Part shown: in pieces, positions 26,334-34,379 of the stretch
How positions within the stretch are numbered: position 1 is the first letter of the stretch
Layout: each line of letters opens with the position of its first letter
DNA from: Thermoplasmatota archaeon
Lineage (GTDB): Archaea; Thermoplasmatota; Penumbrarchaeia; JASLWR01
Assembly (NCBI GenBank): GCA_030740765.1
Contig: JASLWR010000008.1
Location: 19,591-83,590 of the forward strand
Length of the DNA stretch: 64,000 bases
Direction of reading: 5' to 3'
Program-made: the position numbers and the translations under genes
Notes under the pieces: generated by a model
The model's input: the letters and a program-made list of their open reading frames with translations, nothing else
What the model was told of the DNA's origin: nothing
Databases searched by the model: none

Positions 26334-26669
26334 ATGGCGATGTCAACAACGAACCAGGTCGGAATATTGATAGTGGCTTTATTATTGGCTTTCGTCTTCG
26401 TATACCTGATATATTATATTTATCAGATGAAGAAGAAAAGAACGGGAGGGGCGGATCACATCCAGCTCTATTTTGACGAACATTTCCGGAACATCATTGA
26501 CGAATGGGATCTGATGCCAAGGTCCAAGGTGAAGACCTGGAAGAAGGACATGAACAAAAAGTTGAAGGTTATCAGCCGGGATATCGGAACCATTAAGAAA
26601 AAGAAAACGTCAGTCAATTCCCGAATGGACGCCCTTGAGAAGGGAATGAAAAGCCTGGAGGAATTCTAA
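26334..26669 (+). CDS. Membrane-anchored member of the small coiled-coil trio
   Basis: An N-terminal membrane helix (VGILIVALLLAFVFVYLIYY) with a KKKR stop-transfer run is followed by the shared core HIQLYFDEHFRNIIDEWDL and a long Lys-rich coiled-coil helix. The gene begins one base after the stop of the previous gene, and GAGGGG within that gene's end acts as its ribosome binding site. The single N-terminal helix would tether the complex to the cytosolic face of the membrane. Length is 111 residues; function unknown. Confidence 0.72.
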   Translation: MAMSTTNQVGILIVALLLAFVFVYLIYYIYQMKKKRTGGADHIQLYFDEHFRNIIDEWDLMPRSKVKTWKKDMNKKLKVISRDIGTIKKKKTSVNSRMDALEKGMKSLEEF

Positions 26670-26683
26670 AGGAGGAAAAGGAT

Positions 26684-27031
26684 ATGGCCGAGTTAATTGA
26701 ACAGGAACAGGAAATGGAAGAGAAGCCACCCTTTTTCGCCAGGGTCAAAAAGCTCTTCTCGAAACAAAAGGAAGCGCAACCTGAAGAGGCCCATTACAAG
26801 AGGAGGTTCTTCGACGGAAGGATCGAGAGATATCTCGATGAGAACTTCAACAACTATATCGAGGAATTCGGGCTGGTAACCAGGGTCGACACACTTGAGT
26901 ACGAGGAGAAATATGATTTACTAGTTCAGCGCATTACCAATCTCAAGACTTTTATTAATACGGCGGATGCGGATATATCATCTCTCGAGAGAAAACTGAA
27001 AACAGTTAGAACTGCGGCGAAAAAAAAGTAG
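26684..27031 (+). CDS. Third member of the small coiled-coil trio
   Basis: The 115-residue product has an amphipathic N-terminal helix (PPFFARVKKLFSKQKEA), the shared core RIERYLDENFNNYIEEFGL, and a C-terminal coiled coil (YDLLVQRITNLKTF, ISSLERKLKTVRTAAKKK). The amphipathic helix could bind membrane, complementing the anchored partner. AAAGGAGG lies just upstream of the ATG. It is the last gene of the operon and converges on the flippase gene over a T-rich 33-base gap. No family is recognised. Confidence 0.7.
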   Translation: MAELIEQEQEMEEKPPFFARVKKLFSKQKEAQPEEAHYKRRFFDGRIERYLDENFNNYIEEFGLVTRVDTLEYEEKYDLLVQRITNLKTFINTADADISSLERKLKTVRTAAKKK

Positions 27032-27064
27032 TCGCAGTTATTCTTCTTTTAATTAGTCTTTTAT
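27032..27064. terminator. T-rich bidirectional terminator region
   Basis: The gap between convergent genes contains CTTCTTTTAATTAG and CTTTTATTT on the plus strand, enough T-rich sequence for archaeal termination of the PRC-barrel operon. No strong hairpin is visible. Confidence 0.4.
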
Positions 27065-28618
27065 TTACACGCCTTTCTCTCGGTCTGTACCCTGTTTCTT
27101 CCTGGCAAATACTTCTTTCTTTATATATTTCAACATCTGCACGGGGTCCACTACTTTGAGAAGATATACAAATTCCTTCTTGGTGAACTGCCTGAATATG
27201 AACATTGCAGCAAAATAGATTACCGCTCCTACTCCCATGTAGAGAAAGATGTCATAATACCGGACTATAGGATGATACTGGTAAAGAATGTAGTAAAGAA
27301 AAAGGCTCATCAGTCCTGCGGATATCAGGTTGAATATTATTTTCCAATTGCTTTTTGTCCCTGATATGGACTTGTATATTACTATGCGGGATACAACGAC
27401 ATAAATGGTTGTGGATATGAGCGTTCCCAGTGCCGCACCCACACCTTTGAGACCTGCAAGTGGGATTCCAAATAAGGATGCGGGTACCAGGATAAGGTTC
27501 AATAATATATTTAAAATGGCAGCGGGGATCCCCAGCAGGGCTGCCATTCTGGGTCGGTTGGTCCCAGCAAACTGGGAAGCATATGGGATATTGAGAGCGA
27601 TGAGTAGTGAGTAAATGGCGAAAATGCGGAGTATGGGTGCTGCCGGAAGAAAGTCATCGCTGGTCATAATATGGATCACGTCGCTTGGAAACACCGCCAT
27701 AAAAAAACAGATGGGTATGATGAAAAGGCCAATATATTTCTCGGCGACCCAGCTAAGGTTTTGAATGAGGCCCTTCTTGTTTTCCGTATGGTATTCCGAA
27801 ATGGTGGGAAAGACTAGCTTCTGCACAGCGACCCCGAACATTATGATGAAGACCGTTATTCGCCACGCTGCAAAATAGTGACCCACGTCTTCCGGATTCC
27901 AGAAATAACCCAGCATTACCCGGTCTGTGGTGACGACCAGTACGGATGCGATTGTAATAAACATTATGGGAAAGGCGAATTTTATATAATCTTTGGCAAG
28001 CTCCCAGGATGGCCGTTTTATCCGGTAACCCCTGAACATCAGTATCGACACTAAAAAGTACGCCATCATTGAGATGTTCCACGTCCAGGCAAGACCGTAA
28101 ACACCCATCTGGAAGTAGACGATTATCAGGACGGCGGCCAGTCTCGAAAGGGTGGACATCAGCATTCCTAGCTGAGCTTTCGCGATCTCCTTTCGGGCTT
28201 CATATGTGGCAACAAAGACTCCGTTGAAGGATGTGAGCACGTAGTTTATAAGAAGAATATATATAGCCACCTCTATCTTGGTGGACTCAAAACCCTGATT
28301 AAATATATGTTTCCAGGTGAACATTCCAACCAGTATCACGATTAAAAAGAACGCTGTCAACACAACTTTCATAGCCAGGTAAGTACCGATACAGGTCCCA
28401 ACATCCTTTCCTTCGGACACTTTTTTTATATGGGCTGTGTTTGTACCTGGATTTAGAATGAACATGAACAGGCCGAGAGTTGCTAGACCAAAGGCTACAA
28501 CGCCGTAAATGTAATCGGCGTTGATCATGTATCTGGCGATGACGAAAAGGATTATATATCCCAGTATTCCGCCAGCGACGTTATTCGCTATGATCAGCAG
28601 TGTTTTCCTTGCTAACAA
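27065..28618 (-). CDS. Polysaccharide flippase (Wzx/RfbX-like, MATE/MVF superfamily)
   Basis: The 517-residue protein has about 14 hydrophobic helices evenly spread and the N-terminal NNVAGGILGYIILFVIARY pattern typical of oligosaccharide flippases (COG2244), which move lipid-linked glycans across the membrane. A helix-loop ending in a charged cytosolic tail (KKEVFARKKQGTDREKGV) closes the protein. The start is a TTG at 28618, since the next ATG would remove the first helix. A TATA-like box 33-42 bases upstream supports it. The product is a natural partner for the GT4 and GT-C glycosyltransferases in this window. Confidence 0.88.
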   Translation of the reverse strand: MLARKTLLIIANNVAGGILGYIILFVIARYMINADYIYGVVAFGLATLGLFMFILNPGTNTAHIKKVSEGKDVGTCIGTYLAMKVVLTAFFLIVILVGMFTWKHIFNQGFESTKIEVAIYILLINYVLTSFNGVFVATYEARKEIAKAQLGMLMSTLSRLAAVLIIVYFQMGVYGLAWTWNISMMAYFLVSILMFRGYRIKRPSWELAKDYIKFAFPIMFITIASVLVVTTDRVMLGYFWNPEDVGHYFAAWRITVFIIMFGVAVQKLVFPTISEYHTENKKGLIQNLSWVAEKYIGLFIIPICFFMAVFPSDVIHIMTSDDFLPAAPILRIFAIYSLLIALNIPYASQFAGTNRPRMAALLGIPAAILNILLNLILVPASLFGIPLAGLKGVGAALGTLISTTIYVVVSRIVIYKSISGTKSNWKIIFNLISAGLMSLFLYYILYQYHPIVRYYDIFLYMGVGAVIYFAAMFIFRQFTKKEFVYLLKVVDPVQMLKYIKKEVFARKKQGTDREKGV

Positions 28619-28650
28619 TTATGCACCAGAGCGTGTAAGTGGCTAAAGAA

Positions 28651-28660
28651 ATATAAAAAT
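28651..28660 (-). promoter_or_regulatory. TATA box of the flippase gene
   Basis: The minus strand reads ATTTTTATAT about 33-42 bases upstream of the TTG start, giving a very short leader. Confidence 0.45.
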
Positions 28661-28680
28661 TGGGTTCCGTTTGGTCACAG

Positions 28681-28770
28681 ACGGCTGGGTGAATCACCCA
28701 CAGATTTCTATGGGTTTCATCCTCGGAAACGCAGGTATCTGCTTCCCCTTCTCCTCGAAGGGGATTCCTG
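28681..28770. repeat. Cluster of four short hairpins upstream of the DRG gene
   Basis: Consecutive inverted repeats are visible: TGGGTG/CACCCA (28686-28700), GTTTC/GAAAC (28714-28730), GCAG/CTGC (28731-28742) and CCCCTT/AAGGGG (28745-28763). The segment lies upstream of the predicted DRG promoter, so it is not its leader. One stretch (GGGTTTCATCCTCGGAAACG, from 28712) resembles GGGTTCACGCCTCGGCAAAT at 33181, suggesting kinship with the hairpin array there. Confidence 0.45.
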
Positions 28771-28782
28771 CGGATGGAAAAA

Positions 28783-28792
28783 CAAATATAAT
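28783..28792 (+). promoter_or_regulatory. TATA box of the DRG-type GTPase gene
   Basis: CAAATATAAT is centred about 27 bases upstream of the ATG at 28815, predicting a leaderless transcript. No ribosome binding site is seen before that ATG, which agrees. Confidence 0.55.
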
Positions 28793-28814
28793 CCAACGAC
28801 GCTCCCGGACGCCG

Positions 28815-29918
28815 ATGGCGACCATCAAGGAGCAGGTCGATCTGCTTGAAGAGGAGATCCGGAACACAAAATATAACAAAGCCACCCAGCACCATGTGGG
28901 CAAACTTAAGGCAAAGGTGGCAAAGCTAAAGGAAGATATCGAGAGGAACCGCTCATCAAGTGGAAAGGGAGGCGGCGGTTACGAGGTGAAGAAGAGCGGG
29001 AATGCTACAGTCTCTATCGTTGGATTCCCGTCCGTGGGAAAGTCCACAATGCTGAATTGTATCACGGATGCCGACAGTGAGGTGGGTTCGTACAATTTCA
29101 CGACCTTGGAGGTGGTTCCGGGTACTCTTCATCATCATGGAGCAAACATACAGGTTCTAGATCTTCCTGGACTCATCGAGGGAGCGTCAAAGGGAAAGGG
29201 AAGAGGGAGACAGGTCATAAGCGCGGCAAGGAGTTCCGATCTCATTATTCTGATGCTCGACGTGTTCTCCCCGGACCTGGACCTGTTGACACGAGAGCTT
29301 TCGGATTCGAAGATAAGGCTGAACGAATCCCCGCCGAACATACACCTCACTGTCAACGACGCAGGGGGAATTGAGGTGGCTTCAACCTGTCACCAGCCCT
29401 ACATGACGGAGGAACTCATACGCGACATGGTCAGGACCTACGGTTTCGTCAATGCCACCGTAGTGGTGAGAAGCCGCATCAAACCCTACCAGTTGATCGA
29501 CAGCCTTACCGGAGGTGTGCTGTATCTCCCAACTATCCTGTTTATCAACAAGGTAGACCTTGCCGAAGCTGAGATAGTTTCAAAAATCATTGATAAATAC
29601 AGGTCCTACAATCCGCTTCCCATTGCCGTGGGTAAGAACCAGGGAATTGAGCAGATCAAGGATCGAATATTTGATACGCTTCGATTCATGAGAGTTTTTC
29701 TGAAACCCCAGGGAGGTAAGGCGGATCTTGAGGAGCCCATGGTAGTTAAGATGGGGTCGGACGTGGAGTCCATTTGCAACAACATACACAGGGATTTCGT
29801 TCATAATTTCCGTTACGCCCGGGTCTGGGGCCCCAGTGCGAAGTTTCCGGGTCAGAAGGTGGGTCTATTCCATCAACTAAAGGACAAGGATATATTATCG
29901 GTGGTAATACGAAGATAA
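28815..29918 (+). CDS. DRG-family GTP-binding protein (OBG-like, TGS domain)
   Basis: This 367-residue GTPase belongs to the developmentally regulated GTP-binding protein group (COG1163), ribosome-associated TRAFAC GTPases. The N-terminal helical hairpin (residues 1-60) is followed by G1 GFPSVGKST at 70-78, the switch region with SYNFTTLEVVPG, G3 DLPGL at 116-120, G4 NKVD and a C-terminal TGS domain ending in KDKDILSVVI. The ATG at 28815 fits the conserved N terminus (TIKEQVDLLEEEI) and the promoter spacing. An upstream in-frame extension to 28671 runs through hairpin-rich DNA and is not coding. Confidence 0.93.
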   Translation: MATIKEQVDLLEEEIRNTKYNKATQHHVGKLKAKVAKLKEDIERNRSSSGKGGGGYEVKKSGNATVSIVGFPSVGKSTMLNCITDADSEVGSYNFTTLEVVPGTLHHHGANIQVLDLPGLIEGASKGKGRGRQVISAARSSDLIILMLDVFSPDLDLLTRELSDSKIRLNESPPNIHLTVNDAGGIEVASTCHQPYMTEELIRDMVRTYGFVNATVVVRSRIKPYQLIDSLTGGVLYLPTILFINKVDLAEAEIVSKIIDKYRSYNPLPIAVGKNQGIEQIKDRIFDTLRFMRVFLKPQGGKADLEEPMVVKMGSDVESICNNIHRDFVHNFRYARVWGPSAKFPGQKVGLFHQLKDKDILSVVIRR

Positions 29919-29996
29919 TTTTTATGTAACACCAATCTTAATACACTCAGCCTCCATTAACTCTATAGTCATTATGCGTGTATAGAAGGGGAGCAC

Positions 29997-30545
29997 ATGA
30001 TAAAAAAGGTGTATATCACGGCAAATGAACTGCAGGAGAAATCCTTCGAACTGGCCAAAATGATCTGGGACGACAAATACTACCCGAACTTCCTCATTGG
30101 TATCTGGAGAGGCGGCACCCCTCCCGGCATCGTTATTCATGAATTCCTGGTGTACAAGGGGATCAAACCATACCACACCTCCATCAAGACCCAATCCTAT
30201 ACCGGTATAATGAGTAGCGGCCCGGTGGAGATAAAGGGTATAGATCACGTTATTGACCGAGTGAACAGCGAGGACCGTATGCTTCTGATCGACGATGTGT
30301 TCGACACGGGAAAGACAATGGTGGAGGTTTTAAGGGTAATAAGAGCAAAGGCAAGGAAGAATGCGCCTGAGATCCGCGTCGCCACCGTGTACTACAAACC
30401 TTCGAGGAACCAAACCGACATCACTCCCGATTATTACGTTTGCACGAACGATAACTGGCTTGTATTTCCACACGAGCTGGAAGGCCTTACCAAAGAAGAG
30501 ATAATGGAAAAAAATCCCAATATATTCAAATTTATAAATGAATGA
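29997..30545 (+). CDS. Phosphoribosyltransferase (type I PRTase fold)
   Basis: The 182-residue enzyme carries the PRPP-binding signature LLIDDVFDTGKT near residues 96-107 and an N-terminal IGIWRGGTPPG loop, matching COG2236 hypoxanthine/xanthine-type phosphoribosyltransferases. Members salvage purine bases, transferring ribose-5-phosphate from PRPP. The base specificity cannot be read from sequence. GGGGAG precedes the ATG. It lies downstream of the DRG gene and converges on the phosphoesterase. Confidence 0.87.
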   Translation: MIKKVYITANELQEKSFELAKMIWDDKYYPNFLIGIWRGGTPPGIVIHEFLVYKGIKPYHTSIKTQSYTGIMSSGPVEIKGIDHVIDRVNSEDRMLLIDDVFDTGKTMVEVLRVIRAKARKNAPEIRVATVYYKPSRNQTDITPDYYVCTNDNWLVFPHELEGLTKEEIMEKNPNIFKFINE

Positions 30546-30557
30546 AGAACATCGATC

Positions 30558-31208
30558 TTAGCTATCGATCATCATCTCTATGGAGCCATCCCTGATCTCA
30601 CGTGTCGCCACTTCTATCTCGAGGTAAGCCGATCTTCCATCCCTTGCAGCCCCGGGATTGATATACGTGATACCGTCCTCCCGGACTATACCATGACACT
30701 CGTGGATATGACCGGACAGCACCAGCATCGGCTTGTGAGCTTGAACTGCCTCAAGTATCTCACGGGAACCGGCATGACCACTTTGCGACAGATCGTTTAT
30801 GCCATAGGGCGGCCCGTGAAGTACAAGGACGTCAGCACCCTGGATAATACGTTTTATGTTCTCCCCCAAAAATTCCTCGTCGTACTCCCGAATGGTACCG
30901 AACATTTTTCCGGCACCGCCGAATCCAGCAAATTTTATTCCGTCAAACTCATAGGTATTTCCATGGAGGTCGACCCCGTGGCTTTCCGCTACCCCTAGCT
31001 CGACCCCGGAAGGATCACAATTGCCTGGAACCGCAAGGACCAGACCCGGAAGAGAATCAATGGTCTCTCTGGCTTCCCTGGGGGTCCCAAAATGTGTAAT
31101 ATCGCCGCACACGACTGTGAGATCGGGTGCCATTTTCTCAATCTTCCCCCTTATCATCTGCACAGCTCTGCTGCTGCCGTGGATATCGCTGGTAACCAGA
31201 ATTTTCAT
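30558..31208 (-). CDS. Calcineurin-like metallophosphoesterase
   Basis: The 216-residue protein has the complete dimetal motif set: TSDIHG (residues 6-11), CGDITHFG, PGNCDP, LHGPPYG and SGHIHE. A C-terminal strand with YINPGAARDGR completes the fold, which places it with the YfcE/MJ0936-like phosphodiesterases. Substrate is unknown (cyclic nucleotides, phosphodiesters or nucleotide-like compounds). It is a soluble single-domain protein just downstream of a surface protein gene. GGGG about ten bases upstream supports the ATG at 31208. Confidence 0.9.
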   Translation of the reverse strand: MKILVTSDIHGSSRAVQMIRGKIEKMAPDLTVVCGDITHFGTPREARETIDSLPGLVLAVPGNCDPSGVELGVAESHGVDLHGNTYEFDGIKFAGFGGAGKMFGTIREYDEEFLGENIKRIIQGADVLVLHGPPYGINDLSQSGHAGSREILEAVQAHKPMLVLSGHIHECHGIVREDGITYINPGAARDGRSAYLEIEVATREIRDGSIEMMIDS

Positions 31209-31262
31209 AGAAATATATCCCCTTTTATACGATTATGGATCATGTGGTTTGAAAATGTTCGA

Positions 31263-32993
31263 TCAGTGGGTATTACGATTACGATCCCGGCACGTTAAAA
31301 GAGCAAGACCGGTAAGGGCTGCAATAACCAGGAGTACCGGTGGTTGAAAAGAGGACGACACGTATCGGCTCGTTCTCGTTACTACTTTTATTTGGGAATC
31401 CGCATTGTTGTTATTATTAATACTATCGGGATTTATCGCTTCCTTTAGAACTCTACCCAGATCCACCGAAACGGAAATGTTCACTTCGTCCTTATCGGTG
31501 GACATATAGAAATCCACACCCACTTTGTAAGTTTTCCCGGCACTGATCTTCGTGTTCTTGGGGATAAGTCCGATTTTTTCTTCGTCACCAAGCTTGAACA
31601 CCACAGTGAGATCGTCCACGAGCAAGGCATCAGTAGGCCCAGTATTGTGAATTGTAACAGATGATATTAGATCGTTCTTGTTATAGGTCGAGATAGGCAT
31701 GATATCGCTTGAAGATACCGATAGATCGGAACCAACCTTGAACCGTACCTTTGCAATATTGTTTGAAGGAGAATGGTTTCCATGAAATTCAATCAGTTCC
31801 CGGATATCATTATCCTTGTCAACTATGACCCTCAACTCGTATACTCCCACGGAATAAGGAGAGTATCCGGTGGTAATAACGTGTTCCTTACCAACTGCTA
31901 AGCCGGTATTCTTGAATGCCCATTTCTCCTCGAGTATGGCATCTCCCGTAAAGGGATCGATATAATATACCTCCAAATCGACATAGAAGCTCTCGTTTTG
32001 GGGAATATCGGAACCACCATCGTTCTCTATTGCCGCTGTTATGGTGACCGTGTCCCAATCCTTCGGGTCGCTGGAGAGTAAGTCCCACTGTATATCAGGT
32101 AATGAACCATCCATTTTCACCATCAGGTCCGGAAAACCCGTTATTACCGTGAGATCCTCATATACTTCGCTTGTTGCGGTCCCTCCCTTTTCATCGGTGA
32201 ATTGGAAGTAATACCTATGATCACCTTGCTCCAGTTTTGTGGTAAATCGATAAAGTTCCCCATCCTTGAAATCTCCATTGCCGTACTTTCCACTCCCTGG
32301 AGCCGATTCCATCTTGTGAAACACGTTGTCGATATATACTCCACGAGCAAAGGCTCCCTCGGCGGGAGGATGATCGTCGGCATCCGAGTACAATATCTGG
32401 AAAGTAAAGAGATCAGTCGTATTCCCCATTTCCGGGTATACAGTCCTCTCCTTATAGATTCCGGGAGCAGGATATAAAGTGGGGTTCGTGTTCACATAAG
32501 GAGCTTCTATATATCCCGATGCCGGCAGCCGATAACTTGTATTACGTACCTTTAGCTCGAAAAAGTAACGGTACTGTCCTGGGTTCAGACCGTCCATGCT
32601 AATGTTGAATATAGATCCGTCGGAATACTCGTTATCCACAGTTGTCATCTCATAAGTAGTATTGATATCGTCGACATCGTTCCCAAGTATCAAGTGAATA
32701 TAATGTCCGGCCTGTTCATCCAAAGGGTCTCCACCCTGATCATCTAGGTACATGATCCTGAAATCATATTTAGTCGATGTCAGACCCAAATCCGGTTCAA
32801 GACCATCTGTATGGCATCCATCTTCACCGGTCCATACGAGTCGCGGTCCGCCTCCTGGCGTTCCACTGGCAGTTAATGGAGCGGTTCCGGGAAAGAATGC
32901 CATCAATAATAGAATAATAATGAAGGCCACCGGAAACGATAAAATGGGTATACCGCTTCTTTGACCCTTCATCTTATAAGCAGTGAACATCAT
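31263..32993 (-). CDS. Secreted CARDB-like surface protein with C-terminal anchor
   Basis: The 576-residue protein begins with a signal segment (ILSFPVAFIIILLLMAFF). Ig-like modules follow, including paired units ending YRYFFELKVRN and HRYYFQFTDEKGG, and a CARDB-type region (VTITAAIENDGGSDIPQN; LISSVTIHNTGPTDALLV). A short hydrophobic helix (PPVLLVIAALTGLALLTC) and RDRNRNTH close the protein. The ATG at 32993 is chosen because GGGG lies five bases upstream and the next coding residues reach the signal segment quickly. The frame is open to 33170 but that part covers a repeat. No cytosolic domain is present; function unknown. Confidence 0.8.
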   Translation of the reverse strand: MMFTAYKMKGQRSGIPILSFPVAFIIILLLMAFFPGTAPLTASGTPGGGPRLVWTGEDGCHTDGLEPDLGLTSTKYDFRIMYLDDQGGDPLDEQAGHYIHLILGNDVDDINTTYEMTTVDNEYSDGSIFNISMDGLNPGQYRYFFELKVRNTSYRLPASGYIEAPYVNTNPTLYPAPGIYKERTVYPEMGNTTDLFTFQILYSDADDHPPAEGAFARGVYIDNVFHKMESAPGSGKYGNGDFKDGELYRFTTKLEQGDHRYYFQFTDEKGGTATSEVYEDLTVITGFPDLMVKMDGSLPDIQWDLLSSDPKDWDTVTITAAIENDGGSDIPQNESFYVDLEVYYIDPFTGDAILEEKWAFKNTGLAVGKEHVITTGYSPYSVGVYELRVIVDKDNDIRELIEFHGNHSPSNNIAKVRFKVGSDLSVSSSDIMPISTYNKNDLISSVTIHNTGPTDALLVDDLTVVFKLGDEEKIGLIPKNTKISAGKTYKVGVDFYMSTDKDEVNISVSVDLGRVLKEAINPDSINNNNNADSQIKVVTRTSRYVSSSFQPPVLLVIAALTGLALLTCRDRNRNTH

Positions 32994-33056
32994 TTCAGCC
33001 CCATATCGATCCGTTTTTGATATCACGTTCTTTGGTATTAATATCCACTTTTTGGT

Positions 33057-33119
33057 ATATATTGTCAATGGTGAAAATCTCGATAAAAAGTCGAGGCCTT
33101 TCGAGTAACGATTTGACGA
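33057..33119 (+). repeat. Copy A of a nested inverted repeat
   Basis: The bases include ATATTGTCAATGGTGAA, then a TCTCGATAAAAAGTCGAGG hairpin, then TTTGACGAT. The same order of blocks occurs in reverse complement at 52074-52137. The outer arms (TTGTCAA and TTGAC) and the inner CTCGA/TCGAG stem form a nested palindrome. This copy lies just upstream of the surface protein start at 32993. Confidence 0.65.
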
Positions 33120-33159
33120 TGCCCGTTGGCACTCCGCAAACTCCTTAGGACTTTGCTGC

Positions 33160-33475
33160 ATCCTAGGCAAGTATGCCTACGGGTTCACGCCTCGGCAAAT
33201 CCAGGCGTGTCTTCAAGGTAACGTCCTTGAAGGCGCAGCAGAGCTGTAGGGTCTGCGTAGTGCAACGGGAGCCTGTAGGTTTGCAAAGGAAATCGAAGGC
33301 TCAGCAATGCCCAAAGGGTATTGCGTAGCCTGACCGCACACTTGCGGGCAGGGATAGGAACATCTCTGATGTTTCAAGACGAAGTGGGAGCCTGTAGATT
33401 TCCAGAGGAAATCGAAGGTTCAAGGGTATCTCTGATGCCCTGGAATGAAATGGGAGCCCGAAGGTCCGATTCCGC
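33160..33475. repeat. Hairpin array with internal direct repeats (possible structured RNA or mobile repeat)
   Basis: At least eight short perfect or near-perfect hairpins follow one another: TAGGC/GCCTA (33164), CACGCCT/AGGCGTG (33186), CTTCAAGG/CCTTGAAG (33211), CGCAG/CTGCG (33234), GCAATGCCC/GGGTATTGC (33304), CCGCA/TGCGG (33334), GGAACATC/GATGTTTC (33357) and GGGTATC/GATGCCC (33424). A GGGAGCCTGTAG direct repeat with AGGAAATCGAAGG recurs at 33268 and 33386, and starts again at 33452. No open frame spans it. Stems of the two TCT-loop hairpins differ in sequence but keep pairing, which hints at selected structure. Confidence 0.6.
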
Positions 33476-33539
33476 TGAATATAATTAATTCCAAATCCCT
33501 GTTAATAAAATTGAAATAGACCCTATACTGGTATGAGAG

Positions 33540-33560
33540 AAAGAAAAGAAAAAAAGGAAA
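33540..33560 (-). terminator. T-rich terminator after the MoxR-cluster membrane gene
   Basis: On the minus strand CCTTTTTTTCTTTTCTTTC follows the stop of the gene ending at 33561, as expected for archaeal termination at the end of this gene cluster. Confidence 0.45.
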
Positions 33561-34376
33561 TTACATCATATCGTCGCTTTCGAACTCTTCTTCTTCCTTT
33601 TTCTTCCCGCCGAATATCAGCAGGATGAGTATGGTAAACGGAATGAACACGATGGCCATCGAAAGTGCTACACCGTAGATAGAGTTCAGTATGAGCGAAT
33701 TTGCGAATTGATGTGAAAGTCCTTCTATTGAAGTCGGAGATATGACATAACCATCCCCCATCATCGCAATTATCACATTCTGCAGATCCAATACGAACCA
33801 GGAATAAATGAAGACGACAGAGAACAACACGAAGAACCATACAAGGTACTTACCTGAAAGCAGATTAAGATTCAGGTTCTCCTTTTTAAGGTTATGTTTC
33901 TTTGCGAATTTCTTCACTGAATAGAAGTGGTTCGAAGTTGACGCCAACTCAAGATAGGTCACCACGCAGAAAGAGAATATAAGAACAGCGAATAGATCCC
34001 AACTTCCAAGTTTCCCAACATCTGTGTACATCCTGCTTCCCCAGATACCGACTATGGATGCCAGTATGAAGAACAGGACCGTAGACATTACCATCAAATT
34101 GTTCAGGCTTGGTACGATCTCCAATTCGGATAGTTCGATTATTTCGAAAGGAAGACTGCCCCACAATCCCACGAGACCCAATATGACCGCTATGCCAAGA
34201 AAGATAAAACCCACCAGTTGCAGCGTTTGCGATACTTCCCCGGCGTTGATAATCTGGTACAGGAAGAAGCCTCCCGCAAAAAGGACGAGGGTGCCGATTA
34301 TCTGCAGCAGAACGATCAAATATGCTGACTTTGTTGCATCAATGGACATTTGTGATCCAGCTAATCCGTCTGCCAT
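33561..34376 (-). CDS. Multi-pass membrane protein of the MoxR cluster
   Basis: The 271-residue protein has six to seven hydrophobic helices (about residues 17-45, 50-70, 88-110, 122-146, 174-195 and 228-250) and ends in a charged KKKEEEEFESDDMM tail. No enzymatic motif or known domain is recognised. It is the last gene of the MoxR/DUF58 cluster, starting three bases after the DUF58 stop. By position it may be the membrane partner, a place taken in other lineages by SpoIIM-like or RDD proteins. Confidence 0.75.
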   Translation of the reverse strand: MADGLAGSQMSIDATKSAYLIVLLQIIGTLVLFAGGFFLYQIINAGEVSQTLQLVGFIFLGIAVILGLVGLWGSLPFEIIELSELEIVPSLNNLMVMSTVLFFILASIVGIWGSRMYTDVGKLGSWDLFAVLIFSFCVVTYLELASTSNHFYSVKKFAKKHNLKKENLNLNLLSGKYLVWFFVLFSVVFIYSWFVLDLQNVIIAMMGDGYVISPTSIEGLSHQFANSLILNSIYGVALSMAIVFIPFTILILLIFGGKKKEEEEFESDDMM

Positions 34377-34379
34377 TTT

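Noticed and set aside
28671..28814. 48-residue N-terminal extension of the DRG GTPase
   Set aside because: It runs through hairpin-rich DNA and a TATA box; the conserved N terminus and leaderless promoter spacing fit the ATG at 28815.
32994..33170. 59-residue N-terminal extension of the surface protein at 31263-32993
   Set aside because: The extension covers the nested inverted repeat and would bury the signal segment deep in the protein; a ribosome binding site supports 32993.
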